64,000 nt of DNA from CmP2 sp052084925 (GTDB taxonomy: Bacteria > Actinomycetota > Actinomycetes > Actinomycetales > Micrococcaceae). The first letter of the stretch is position 1; the number at the start of each line of letters is the position of its first letter. The stretch covers positions 372,001 to 436,000 of the forward strand of contig JBQDEV010000001.1 in the NCBI GenBank assembly GCA_052084925.1, in the 5' to 3' direction. Shown here piece by piece: positions 34,406 to 42,723 of this stretch. The notes under the pieces are model-generated. The model had not been told where the DNA came from and did not search any database. It saw only the letters and a program-made list of their open reading frames with translations. The translations under genes were made by a program, and so were the position numbers.

Positions 34406-36538
34406 TTATTCGTTCGCCTCGTCGACGTCGGCTGGACCGACCACGGGCACCGCGCCGGTGGCCAGGGCCTCCTCGTCGGGGTCCACGCCGTCGGTGAACT
34501 GCGACTGGTAGAGCCGGTAGTAGGCGCCCTGGCGCTCCAGCAGCTGGTCGTGATTGCCCTGCTCGACGATGCTGCCGGATTCCATCACCAGGATCAGATC
34601 GGCGTCGCGGATGGTGGAGAGTCGGTGGGCGATCACGAAGGAGGTGCGCTCGGAGCGCAGCGCACCCATGGCCTCCTGGATCAGCTTTTCGGTGCGAGTG
34701 TCCACCGAGGACGTCGCCTCATCGAGAATCAGCAGCGCCGGGTCGGAGAGGAACGCCCGGGCGATGGTGATCAGCTGGCGCTCACCGGCCGAGATCGCCT
34801 CCGAGTCGGAGGACACCGTCGTCTGGTAGCCCTCGGGCAGCGTGGAGACGAACCGATCCACATAGGTCGCCCGGGCCGCAGCCATCACCTCGTCATCGGT
34901 GGCATCGAGCCGGCCGTAGCGGATGTTGTCCATGATGGTGCCGTCGAAGAGCACGGCATCCTGGAGCACCATGCCGATCTGAGCGCGCACCACGGAGCGA
35001 TCCAGGGCAGCGATGTTGACGCCGTCGAGGCGGATCTGCCCGGAGTCGATCTCGTAGAACCGCATGATCAGGTTCACCAGGGTGGTCTTTCCGGCGCCGG
35101 TCGGACCGACGATCGCGACCACCTGGCCGGGCTGAGCGACCAGGGAGAGATCGGTGATCAGCGGTTTCTCCCGGGTGTAGGAGAACGACACGTGGTCGAA
35201 CTCGATGTGCCCGGCCACCGGGTCCGGCAGCACGGCGCCGCTGCGTCCCGCATGACCTGCACCAGCACCATCGGCGCCATCGGTGCCGAGTAGTTCGTCC
35301 AGGGCCGGATCTTCCTCGTCTTCGCCGTCGAGCAGCTCGTAGATCCGCTCGGCGGAGGCCACCGCGGAGATCACCATGTTGGACATGCCCGCGATCTCCC
35401 CGAGCGGCTGGTTGAACTCGCGCGAGTACTGAATGAACGCCGTGACCGAGCCCAGGCTCATCTGCCCGGAGGCCACGCGCAGCCCGCCCACCACGGCGAT
35501 ACCGACGTAGCCCAGGTAGGTCACCCACTGCATGATCGGCATGATCATGTTCGAGTAGAACTGCGCCTTGAAGCTGGCCTCGTAGAGTTCCTCGTTGCGC
35601 TCGTCGAAGCGGGCCCGCATGTCATCCTGGCGCCCGAAGACGGTGACCAGCTCGTGGCCGGTGAAGGACTCCTCGATGTGCCCGTTCAGTCGGCCAGTGT
35701 TGCGCCACTGGGCGGTGAACAGCTTCTGCGACTTAGAGCCGATGATCCCGACGACGACGCCGGAGATCGGCAGGGCGACCAGCGCGATCAGGGCCAACTG
35801 CCAGGACAGCCAGAACATCATGACGGTGATGCCCACCAGGGAGAGCGCGGCGTAGATGAACCCGGTGAACGCCTGCTGGAAGGCAGTCTGCACGTTGTCG
35901 ACGTCGTTGGTGGTGCGGGAGAGCAGATCGCCACGCTGCCGGGTGTCGAAGTAGCTCAGCGGCAGCCGGTTGACCTTGGCCTCGATCTCCTCGCGCAGCC
36001 GATAGACGATGCGCATCACGATCTTGTTGATGAGCAGGCCCTGCAGGTACATGAAGATCTGGGCCACGAAGTACATGACCAGCACCACGCTGATCAGCCG
36101 GGCCAGCAGCGTGAAGTCGATGCCCTGCCCCGGAACGAATTCCATGCCGGAGAGCATGTCCGCGAACTGGTTCTCATCCTGGGCGCGCAGCCCCTCGATC
36201 ACCTGCTCGCGGCTCATCTCGGCGGGCATGTTCGCCGCGATCGCACCGCCGAAGATCACGTTCATGGCGTCGCCGAGGATCTTCGGCGCCCACACGCTGA
36301 ACACGACGGCGATCAGCACGAAGGCCACGGTGATGCTCAGCCCGATCTTCTCGGTGCGGAACTCCCCCATCAGTCGCTTGGCGGTGGGCCAGAAGGCCTT
36401 CGCCCTGCGCGGGGCTGCCCCATCGCCCCAGTCGTTGGAGATGGAGTCCTGCATCTGCAGGATCTCCTCCTCGCTGAGCTCCACGGTGGCGTCGCCAGCG
36501 GGGTTGGTCTGATTCTTCTGGTTCTTCTCGGTGCTCAT
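34406..36538 (-). CDS. ABC exporter half-transporter (membrane plus ATPase), second subunit
   Basis: A 710-aa type-I exporter subunit: an acidic N-terminal region with ELSEEEILQMQD, six membrane helices (about residues 65-370) and a C-terminal ATPase with Walker A VGPTGAGKTTLV, signature ISAGERQLITIARA, Walker B LLILDEATSSVD and switch His in IAHRLSTIRDAD. The signature has Ala in place of the second Ser of LSGGQ. The start overlaps the partner gene by 4 bp, so the product is expected to form a heterodimer. The cargo is a drug, lipid or peptide. Confidence 0.9.
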   Translation of the reverse strand: MSTEKNQKNQTNPAGDATVELSEEEILQMQDSISNDWGDGAAPRRAKAFWPTAKRLMGEFRTEKIGLSITVAFVLIAVVFSVWAPKILGDAMNVIFGGAIAANMPAEMSREQVIEGLRAQDENQFADMLSGMEFVPGQGIDFTLLARLISVVLVMYFVAQIFMYLQGLLINKIVMRIVYRLREEIEAKVNRLPLSYFDTRQRGDLLSRTTNDVDNVQTAFQQAFTGFIYAALSLVGITVMMFWLSWQLALIALVALPISGVVVGIIGSKSQKLFTAQWRNTGRLNGHIEESFTGHELVTVFGRQDDMRARFDERNEELYEASFKAQFYSNMIMPIMQWVTYLGYVGIAVVGGLRVASGQMSLGSVTAFIQYSREFNQPLGEIAGMSNMVISAVASAERIYELLDGEDEEDPALDELLGTDGADGAGAGHAGRSGAVLPDPVAGHIEFDHVSFSYTREKPLITDLSLVAQPGQVVAIVGPTGAGKTTLVNLIMRFYEIDSGQIRLDGVNIAALDRSVVRAQIGMVLQDAVLFDGTIMDNIRYGRLDATDDEVMAAARATYVDRFVSTLPEGYQTTVSSDSEAISAGERQLITIARAFLSDPALLILDEATSSVDTRTEKLIQEAMGALRSERTSFVIAHRLSTIRDADLILVMESGSIVEQGNHDQLLERQGAYYRLYQSQFTDGVDPDEEALATGAVPVVGPADVDEANE

Positions 36539-38310
36539 GCCAGCTCCTCGGCGGTGATCTGGGAGTCGACGATCTCGCGGTAGACCTCGGAGGCCTCCAG
36601 CAGCTCGTGGTGGGTGCCGCGACCGACGATGCGTCCGGCGTCGAGCACCAGGATCTGATCGGCGTCGGTGATGGTGGAGACGCGCTGGGCCACCATGATG
36701 ACGGTGGCGTTCTCGGTGTAGTCGCCCAGAGCGGCGCGCAGCCGGGCGTCCGTGGTGACGTCGAGGGCGGAGAACGAGTCGTCGAAGAGGTAGATCCGCG
36801 GCTGGCCCACCAGGGCGCGGGCGATGCACAGGCGCTGGCGCTGACCACCGGAGACGTTGGTGCCGCCCTGGGAGATCCCGGAGGCCAGCCCGTGGCGGGC
36901 GGCATCGCCGTCGCCGGTGGTGCGATCGCGCACGAATTCCTCCGCCTGCGCGGTGGCCAGGGCCGCCCACAACTGTTCTTCGTCAGCGCCCGGGGCACCG
37001 AAGCGCAGATTCTCTGCAACGGTGCCGGAGAACAGGTACGGCTTCTGCGGCACGTACCCCAGGGCCGCAGTGATCTCGGTGCGGGCCAGCTCCCGCACGG
37101 GCACGCCGTCGATGAGCACCTCACCCTCAGTGACGTCATGGAGCCGGGGGATCAGTCCGAGCAGGCTGGTCTTGCCCGCACCGGTGGACCCAATGATAGC
37201 TGTGGTGGTCCCAGCCGTCGCCGTGAAGCTGATGTTTTCGAGCACCGCGGATTCAGCACCCGGGAAGGCGAAGGAGACGTCACGGAACTCGACGGTGCCG
37301 GCGGGGCGTTGGCCGCCGGCCGGCACCTCGGGGGTGCGCGGGGTCTGCGGCTCCGCCATCGAGGGTGTCGTGTTGAGCACTTCGCCGATGCGGCGGGCGC
37401 ACACCACGGCACGGGGGAGCATCATGAACATGAAGGTGCCCATCATCACGGCCACCAGGATCTGCAGTAGGTACTGCATGAAGGCGGTTAGCGCGCCGAC
37501 CTCGACGAGCCCGTCGGCCACGCGGTGGCCGCCGAACCAGAGCACCGCGGCCGTCGCGCCGTGCAGGATGATCATGATCAGCGGACCCATCAGCACGAAG
37601 ATGCGCCCGATGCGCACCGAGGTGTCGGTGAGTACGGCGTTGGCGTCGGTGAAGCGCTGGGTCTCGTGGGCTTCGCGCACGAAGGCGCGCACCACCCGGA
37701 TGCCCATGATCTGCTCGCGCAGCACGCCGTTGACTGCGTCGATGTTGTTCTGCATGCGCTGGAACATCGGCAGCAGCATGCCCACCAGGATGGCCACGAA
37801 GATCAGCAGCACGGGTACGGACACCCACACCAGCCACGACAGCCCCGGATCCTCGCGCACGGCCATCACGATGCCGCCGATGGACATGATCGGCACCATC
37901 ACCATGAAATTCAGCGCCATCAGCATCACCATCTGGACCTGCTGGACGTCGTTGGTGCCGCGGGTGATCAGGGTGGCCGCGCCGAAGCGGTTCACCTCGG
38001 CGGCGCCGAAACCATCGACGCGCCGGTACACGGCCTGGCGCAGGTCACGGCCCAGCCCCATAGCGGCGCGTGCGGCGAACCAGACGGCGGTGATGGCCGA
38101 GGCCAGCTGCACGAAGGCGACAACGAGCATGATGCCGCCGGTGCGCCAAATGAAGTCGGTATCGCCCACGGCCACGCCCTCATCGATGATGCGTGCGTTG
38201 AGGCTGGGCAGGTAGAGGGTCGTCATCGTGGCGACGAACTGCAGCAGCACGACGGCGAGAATCGATCCGAGGTAGGGGCGCGAATAACGGGTTAACAGGG
38301 TCCAGAGCAT
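36535..38310 (-). CDS. ABC exporter half-transporter, first subunit
   Basis: A 591-aa exporter subunit with six helices and an ATPase domain: Walker A IGSTGAGKTSLLGL, signature VSGGQRQRLCIARALVG, Walker B IYLFDDSFSALDVTTDA, in which the catalytic Glu position after the Walker B Asp is Asp-Ser. That degenerate site is common in heterodimeric exporters, where only one of the two sites hydrolyses ATP fast. It is the first gene of the pair; the second overlaps by ATGA. Confidence 0.9.
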   Translation of the reverse strand: MLWTLLTRYSRPYLGSILAVVLLQFVATMTTLYLPSLNARIIDEGVAVGDTDFIWRTGGIMLVVAFVQLASAITAVWFAARAAMGLGRDLRQAVYRRVDGFGAAEVNRFGAATLITRGTNDVQQVQMVMLMALNFMVMVPIMSIGGIVMAVREDPGLSWLVWVSVPVLLIFVAILVGMLLPMFQRMQNNIDAVNGVLREQIMGIRVVRAFVREAHETQRFTDANAVLTDTSVRIGRIFVLMGPLIMIILHGATAAVLWFGGHRVADGLVEVGALTAFMQYLLQILVAVMMGTFMFMMLPRAVVCARRIGEVLNTTPSMAEPQTPRTPEVPAGGQRPAGTVEFRDVSFAFPGAESAVLENISFTATAGTTTAIIGSTGAGKTSLLGLIPRLHDVTEGEVLIDGVPVRELARTEITAALGYVPQKPYLFSGTVAENLRFGAPGADEEQLWAALATAQAEEFVRDRTTGDGDAARHGLASGISQGGTNVSGGQRQRLCIARALVGQPRIYLFDDSFSALDVTTDARLRAALGDYTENATVIMVAQRVSTITDADQILVLDAGRIVGRGTHHELLEASEVYREIVDSQITAEELA

Positions 38311-38510
38311 GGAGGGTCACTTCCGTGGCTGGGGTGGAGTCGCTCCGATGGGAGCGTGGTCCATCCTAGTCCCCCACACTCCAGGGCGCCTATGAGGATA
38401 TCCCTACCCTTTCGCCGAACCGTCTCGACCTCGAGGGCTTCTCAGATTCGCAGCAAAAACCATAACAAGCAGACTGTATCTGTAACTGATTCTGCCGAAC
38501 GGAGGCGGCG

Positions 38511-38705
38511 ATGGACACCGCGCCACCGCCCGATCTCCTGCGTTACGACGGCCTGGGGTCACAGAATCTCACTCGATATGGCCTCGAGCGACTGCTGGAG
38601 ACAGACGAGTTCGAGCGCATTGCCCCTGGTTCGTTACTCAGCATGGCCAAGGATTTCTCGAAGGCCCGCCCAGCTATCCAGCAAGCCCTGGAGATTCTCC
38701 GATGA
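38511..38705 (+). CDS. Small protein of unknown function (possibly AbiEi-like N-terminal fragment)
   Basis: A 64-aa frame with a good ribosome site (GGAGGCGGCG). The stretch NLTRYGLERLLETDEFERI ending in APG faintly resembles the N-terminal domain of AbiEi-type antitoxins, where a helical segment is followed by RxxPGVY, but the similarity stops there. It is followed with an ATGA overlap by a 41-codon frame. It lies tail to tail with the broken AbiEii gene. It may be a remnant of a related toxin-antitoxin gene or a genuine small protein; I cannot decide. Confidence 0.45.
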   Translation: MDTAPPPDLLRYDGLGSQNLTRYGLERLLETDEFERIAPGSLLSMAKDFSKARPAIQQALEILR

Positions 38706-38827
38706 CCTCAAACCCTCAGCGCGAAGTTCCCGCCGACGACGCCACCTTGCTCTTCAAGAGCCCACCTGACTCAACATCAAAAAGACAATATGACGCTCTC
38801 AATCAAGAACAGGAGTGGAAGCTGTGA
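38702..38827 (+). CDS. Very small hypothetical protein coupled to the 64-aa gene
   Basis: A 41-codon frame whose ATG overlaps the preceding stop as ATGA. It is hydrophilic, with EVPADDATLLFKSPPD in the middle. Its end overlaps the 3' end of the AbiEii frame on the other strand by 29 bp. Overlap coupling is the only support, so it may be non-functional. Confidence 0.3.
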   Translation: MTSNPQREVPADDATLLFKSPPDSTSKRQYDALNQEQEWKL

Positions 38828-39739
38828 CCTCGATGATCCACGTCAGCCACTCACGCGCCGCCGCGATGTCTGGCAATACGGGAGTCGTCCCGCCGACCTT
38901 AGTTTCAGCTCTCGCGTCAGCGTACGCGAGTTCCCAGCCATACATCGAACGCAACGGTAACGGCGGCCAGGGCTGCTGACGCCGCCAGTCGAACGTCCGC
39001 TCGCACAGTCTCCGCAGGACAGCAAGATCAGGATCGGCACCCCATAGCAGTTGCAGGTCAACGAGGTCGTGCGCTCGTTCGTAGGCGGGATCGGTGACGG
39101 CGTGGAGTTTTTGTGCGATCTGGTACTCCAGATCAACGAGCTCGACGGGTTGCAGATCCCCGAAACCGAAGTAGGCACCGAACTGCACCAGCTCACCGTC
39201 AACCTCCTTACGCGTGTGCGCCTCCGGGTCTATCTCAGGGTCGGAGACCTCGACATCAAGTGCGCTCCAGGCTCTGCCGAGGAACGCGACCGACACTCGG
39301 TACGGGTGCATCACATACTCAGGCCGGGCGAGCCCCGGATCGTGACGTTTCACCGCTCGAACGGCTGCGGTGAACGCGACGCGTTCTGGCGCATCTGGGT
39401 TACGACGCAACGCGCCTTTCGACGCCGGCACGCTTCCCCATCCCTTGGCCAGACGCGCGCGCGGAACGCTTGCCCGAATTCTTCACCGCGGTCGCGGGTA
39501 GACACATCGAGGTCGGTGGTGGCGCGCGTGCCGCGCTCCCCGAATCGCAATTTCACTCCCATGCCACCCTTGACGGAGACCGTCTCGGGAAGCATCTGCG
39601 ACACGATCAGCGTGCAGAGCATTGCGCGCGCACGCGCGATCGGGATATTCAGTGTGGTGGCGACCTGCGCGAGCCTGGCATTGAGCTGCGTCACGTTCAG
39701 CGGTGGGGTTACTTCATTCACTTCGATACCGTCCTCCAC
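38799..39739 (-). pseudogene. abiEii: AbiEii-type nucleotidyltransferase toxin, frameshifted
   Basis: Two overlapping minus-strand frames together encode one AbiEii-like nucleotidyltransferase. The N-terminal frame (39739 leftward) has VKGGMGVKLRFGERGTRATT followed by DLDVS, the GG and DxD-type active site. The C-terminal frame resumes at GWGSVPASKGALRR and continues through FGDLQPVELVDLEYQIAQK and AHDLVDLQLL to 38799. The break lies at a (CG)5 run, 39454-39463. Loss of one CG unit would give a single frame of about 313 codons reading FRARLAKGWG, the family's usual length. As it stands the product is truncated. The antitoxin gene overlaps upstream by 22 bp. Confidence 0.82.
39454..39463. repeat. 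(CG)5 dinucleotide tract at the AbiEii frameshift
   Basis: Ten bases of pure CG repeat sit exactly where the AbiEii reading frame is broken. Removing one CG unit restores it. Dinucleotide runs are known slippage sites. Confidence 0.8.
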
Positions 39740-40251
39740 GCATCTACGTCTTTCTCGTCGACCACGTCGCGCCGGAGCGCTTCATCGACGAGAGCCTCCC
39801 ATCGGTCCGCCGGCATCCGATCACGCATGTCCGCCAGCGCCCGCCGGACAGTCGTCGCCGGGGCGCCCTCGTAATGAGTGAGGTCCTCGTCCGGCACGTC
39901 AGATCGCGTCTCCAGCTCCATCCACTCCGGCAGCGTGCGCCGCACGCGGCGACGCACGCCCACACGCACCTTCGGCGGATTGAACTGCCCGAGCCCCCGC
40001 AGATTAAGCACGGATTCACGGTGCAAAAAAGCGCCTTCTCCAGCAAGAGCCACGGCAATCGTCGGTTCAGTAAACGGGGTTATTGGCACGTCACGGTGCG
40101 CGTAAACGCCTTGCCCGTACGCTCGGAGCGCACCACGGGCGGCTAGCTTCCGCACCTCAACGGCTGGCACACCTGCGTCCTCAGCCTCAGCGACGGTCAC
40201 CACACCGTTGCGCGAAGCTGCAACCTCCCACAGGTCTTGCCGATAGCCCAT
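39718..40251 (-). CDS. abiEi: AbiEi-type antitoxin (type IV toxin-antitoxin)
   Basis: A 177-aa protein with an N-terminal winged helix (GVVTVAEAEDAGVPAVEVRK, then LAARGALRAYGQGVYAH, the RGxLxRxxxGVY signature) and the AbiEi C-terminal region (PPKVRVGVRRRVRR, VPDEDLTHYEGAPATTVRRA). The antitoxin represses its own promoter and counters the nucleotidyltransferase. The ATG at 40251 is preferred over the TTG just before it. It overlaps the toxin start by 22 bp. With the toxin frameshifted, this protein may remain as an orphan regulator. Confidence 0.85.
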   Translation of the reverse strand: MGYRQDLWEVAASRNGVVTVAEAEDAGVPAVEVRKLAARGALRAYGQGVYAHRDVPITPFTEPTIAVALAGEGAFLHRESVLNLRGLGQFNPPKVRVGVRRRVRRTLPEWMELETRSDVPDEDLTHYEGAPATTVRRALADMRDRMPADRWEALVDEALRRDVVDEKDVDAWRTVSK

Positions 40252-40268
40252 CAACTCACCCCTACGTC

Positions 40269-40296
40269 AATAGCGTACCAAATTCAGTACGGTATT
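40269..40296. promoter_or_regulatory. Inverted repeat, probable AbiEi autoregulatory operator
   Basis: AATAGCGTAC (40269-40278) and GTACGGTATT (40287-40296) match as inverted arms at 9 of 10 positions around an 8-bp AT-rich spacer, 18 bp upstream of the abiEi start. AbiEi proteins bind inverted repeats in their own promoter. Confidence 0.6.
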
Positions 40297-40398
40297 GGCA
40301 CCGCCCTCATGACGCAGTAGCTGCGAAAAGTTCAGCTGAGACAGTGAATTCGAGCCAGGAACCACCGATTCCTGCAAAGACGATTCGTCCGAAGCAGG

Positions 40399-41352
40399 TC
40401 AGCTGCGCGCCCATTCGTAGACCACGCGGTTGCGCAGCTCCACGAGATCGACGCTCATCTCCTCCAGCACCTTCTCCTCGGCGGTTTCCGCCTCCCACGC
40501 GGGCACTTCGCGTGCCTTGCCATCGGGGCCTGTCGACACCATCACCGAGACACCGTGGGCGAACGGATGCATTTCGCGGGTGGTGCGAGAGCCCGTGCGC
40601 GCCCGGATCACCACGTAGACCGAGCGCTTGGTGGTGTGCACCAACCGCGCTTCGATCTCGACCAGGTCTCCTGAGCGCACTTCGCGCACGAACCGCACCC
40701 CACCAGCGAACACGGCGACCACTGACGCACCCACCCAGCGGGCGGCACAGACATCGGCCGCGGTGTCGATCCAGCGCAGCACGGTGCCGCCGGGGACCCT
40801 GCCACCACGCGGCACGTCTCGAGTGGAGGCTACGAAGCGCAGGGTGACGATCTCGGCGGACGTGTCTTCGGGCTCCGGGAACACGGCAGTATCCAGGGCA
40901 TCTTCGCCGGCTCGATGCTCCGCGCCCCGGCGCTCGGCCAGTTCGCGGCGGGCCAGCCCGCCTTCGGTGGAGGGCTCCCACGGTGGCACCGGGACCGGGT
41001 CTCCGGCGTCATCAACAGCGGTGTAGATGAGCACGCACTGAGTGGAGACGGTGGGCTTGCCGTCCTCGTCGAGCAGTTCGGGTAGCAGTAGCCGGGTCTG
41101 CACGTGCACCGTTTTCTTGCCGGTGCGAATCAGCCGGGCCTGCACCACCACGGTGGACTCCACGGGCACGGAGTGATGGAAACGCATATTGCCGACGTAG
41201 GCAGCGACGACGTTGGTGCCGGTCCAGGTGGCGGCCATCGCGTAGCCGGCCTTGTCGAGCCAGCTCATCACCGTGCCGGCATCGACGGCTCCATCGGGAA
41301 AATCGTAAGCTTCGGCTCGGAAGTTCAGGGCTATGGACGTTCGCGCGGGCAT
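40399..41352 (-). CDS. Double-hotdog acyl-CoA thioesterase
   Basis: A 317-aa protein with two hotdog domains. Each carries the family pattern: DAGTVMSWLDKAGYAMAATW near residue 25 and PGGTVLRWIDTAADVCAARW near residue 190, each followed by a strand with VAAYVGNMRFHHSVP or VAVFAGGVRFVREV. It would hydrolyse acyl-CoA esters as a dimer. I chose the ATG at 41352; the longer frame (to 41583) reads antisense through the HEAT gene. Confidence 0.85.
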   Translation of the reverse strand: MPARTSIALNFRAEAYDFPDGAVDAGTVMSWLDKAGYAMAATWTGTNVVAAYVGNMRFHHSVPVESTVVVQARLIRTGKKTVHVQTRLLLPELLDEDGKPTVSTQCVLIYTAVDDAGDPVPVPPWEPSTEGGLARRELAERRGAEHRAGEDALDTAVFPEPEDTSAEIVTLRFVASTRDVPRGGRVPGGTVLRWIDTAADVCAARWVGASVVAVFAGGVRFVREVRSGDLVEIEARLVHTTKRSVYVVIRARTGSRTTREMHPFAHGVSVMVSTGPDGKAREVPAWEAETAEEKVLEEMSVDLVELRNRVVYEWARS

Positions 41353-41395
41353 ACTTAAGAAAATATCACTCCCCACCTTGCAGGAGGTTGCGACG

Positions 41396-41995
41396 GTGTT
41401 GCCTGAAAACGCCCCGACAAACGAGCCCGCTCCCCTCACGTCCGCCTCCGGGCCATCACCCGACCCGGTGGCCGTGCGCGTCGAGGACGCCGCCCGGAAG
41501 CTCGGTGCGAATCCCCTCATCGACTGGGCCACGCGACTGCTGTCGGGGACGGCTTCGCCACAGGACGACGGCGACCCAGACATCGAGTTACTCGGTGGGA
41601 TGCCCGCGCTCGAGGACTGGATGGCCCGAGTCTGGGCCGCCCAGGTGCTGCTACACCGTTGGCATCACGCTGCCGCACCGGCCGTGCTGGCCGGGCTGAA
41701 TGATGAGGCGTGGCAGGTGCGCTCGGTCTGCGTGAAGGTGGCAGCGTTGCGGGGGATCACCGAGGCCGAGCTGACCGTGGTCACCCGACTGGATGATCCG
41801 GAGCCCACGGTGCGCGTCGACGCCGCCACCGCGCTGGGTGAACTGGGCTCGGTGGACACCTCCGGCACCGTGATCGGACTCGGCAACGCGGTGATGTCCA
41901 CTGATTCCGTGATGGCCGATGCCGCCGAGCGAGCCCTGGAGCGTCTGGCCGAGCGTTTCGACCGGCCAGACATCCGCCCCAGCTCGCAGTACTGA
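41396..41995 (+). CDS. HEAT-repeat protein
   Basis: A 199-aa all-helical protein. The second half has HEAT/PBS-lyase-type repeats: AAAPAVLAGLNDEAWQVRSV, ITEAELTVVTRLDDPEPTVR and VDAATALGELGSV. The GTG at 41396 follows AGGAGG at 8 bp, while the ATG at 41333 would overlap the thioesterase start. The likely role is protein-protein scaffolding; no partner is evident. Confidence 0.7.
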   Translation: MLPENAPTNEPAPLTSASGPSPDPVAVRVEDAARKLGANPLIDWATRLLSGTASPQDDGDPDIELLGGMPALEDWMARVWAAQVLLHRWHHAAAPAVLAGLNDEAWQVRSVCVKVAALRGITEAELTVVTRLDDPEPTVRVDAATALGELGSVDTSGTVIGLGNAVMSTDSVMADAAERALERLAERFDRPDIRPSSQY

Positions 41996-42025
41996 GACGG
42001 CAGGGCGCCGCTCAGCGAGACCTCC

Positions 42026-42069
42026 GAGCATGGTGAAGTTCGCGGTCGCCGGATCGGCGCCGACGCGCT
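42026..42069. repeat. 44-bp direct repeat, left copy
   Basis: This segment is identical over 44 bases to 43981-44024, the last codons of the aldo/keto reductase gene (sequence encoding ERVGADPATANFTML, without the stop). Here it is out of any gene context. Together the copies bracket the HTH/PIN pair. Confidence 0.9.
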
Positions 42070-42217
42070 ACGCATAGGCGGGCATACCGCCCTCGTTGAA
42101 CGCGGAGTAGAACTCATCCCACACCGCCAGCGTCTGTTCGCTGGCGTCCGCGGAGATGAAATGGTGGCCCCGAAGCGCAAGTTTGTTCAGGGGGACATGA
42201 GTGGAACACGCCACCAT
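42068..42217 (-). pseudogene. 49-codon frame, probable gene remnant
   Basis: The frame runs from an ATG at 42217 to TAG at 42068-42070, touching the end of the left 44-bp repeat. Its C-terminal half, SADASEQTLAVWDEFYSAF then NEGGMPAYA, looks like a real protein end, but the upstream part is cut short by a stop and has no ribosome site. It is probably the 3' stub of a gene lost when the neighbouring cassette arrived. Family unknown. Confidence 0.4.
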
Positions 42218-42303
42218 CGTCAACGCAACTTACGACACATTTTCTAACCAGGGATGCCAGCAGGTATCTAGTTTTCGTTTCTTTCGTTCGCTACAATTGA
42301 GTT

Positions 42304-42723
42304 ATGGTTACACCGACCCTTACACCTCGTGACGCTGCTCGACAGGCAGCTGATTTGGTCGAGAATGCGCGTTCACTGGTCATCAATGGACAGGATGTCC
42401 CGCTCAGCGACGAGCTCCGCCATGGCCTGCATGAGCTGTTGCGCCACATCGCCGCCGGAGAAGCTGTCGACGTCATCGCTCGTCGCGAGTTCTTGAGTAC
42501 TCAACAGGCTGCAGAAATCTTGCAGGTCAGCCGTCCAACTCTGGTCAAGATGCTCGATGAAGGACTGATACGTTTTGAACGGCCGGGCACCCATCGCCGG
42601 ATCTCCAAACAGGCCCTTGAGGAGTACCTGAAGGCCGAAGCTGAGACCAGAAAGAAAGCGCTGGAGGATCTGGCCGATACTTTTGACCCAGAATTGCCCG
42701 ACCAGGTTGTTTCTACCCGTTGA
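42304..42723 (+). CDS. Excisionase-type HTH protein, probable antitoxin
   Basis: A 139-aa protein. The C-terminal half has a MerR/excisionase-like helix-turn-helix: FLSTQQAAEILQVSRPTLVK then RRISKQALEEYLKAE. The N-terminal 60 residues are helical and may contact the toxin. It overlaps the PIN-domain gene as TTGA, a tight toxin-antitoxin arrangement. It would repress its own promoter and neutralise the PIN nuclease. Confidence 0.82.
   Translation: MVTPTLTPRDAARQAADLVENARSLVINGQDVPLSDELRHGLHELLRHIAAGEAVDVIARREFLSTQQAAEILQVSRPTLVKMLDEGLIRFERPGTHRRISKQALEEYLKAEAETRKKALEDLADTFDPELPDQVVSTR

Larger units (their letters stand above)
41996..42303. other. Intergenic region with a repeat copy and a small frame
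   Basis: This 308-bp gap holds a 44-bp copy of the 3' end of the aldo/keto reductase gene (42026-42069) and, on the minus strand, a 49-codon frame ending at 42068. The part near 42220-42300 is AT-rich and presumably contains the promoter of the HTH/PIN pair. Confidence 0.6.

Noticed and set aside
41651..42031. Minus-strand frame that could extend the left copy of the aldo/keto reductase end
   Set aside because: It is antisense to the HEAT gene; the repeat copy joins it in frame only by chance and the translation is not AKR-like.
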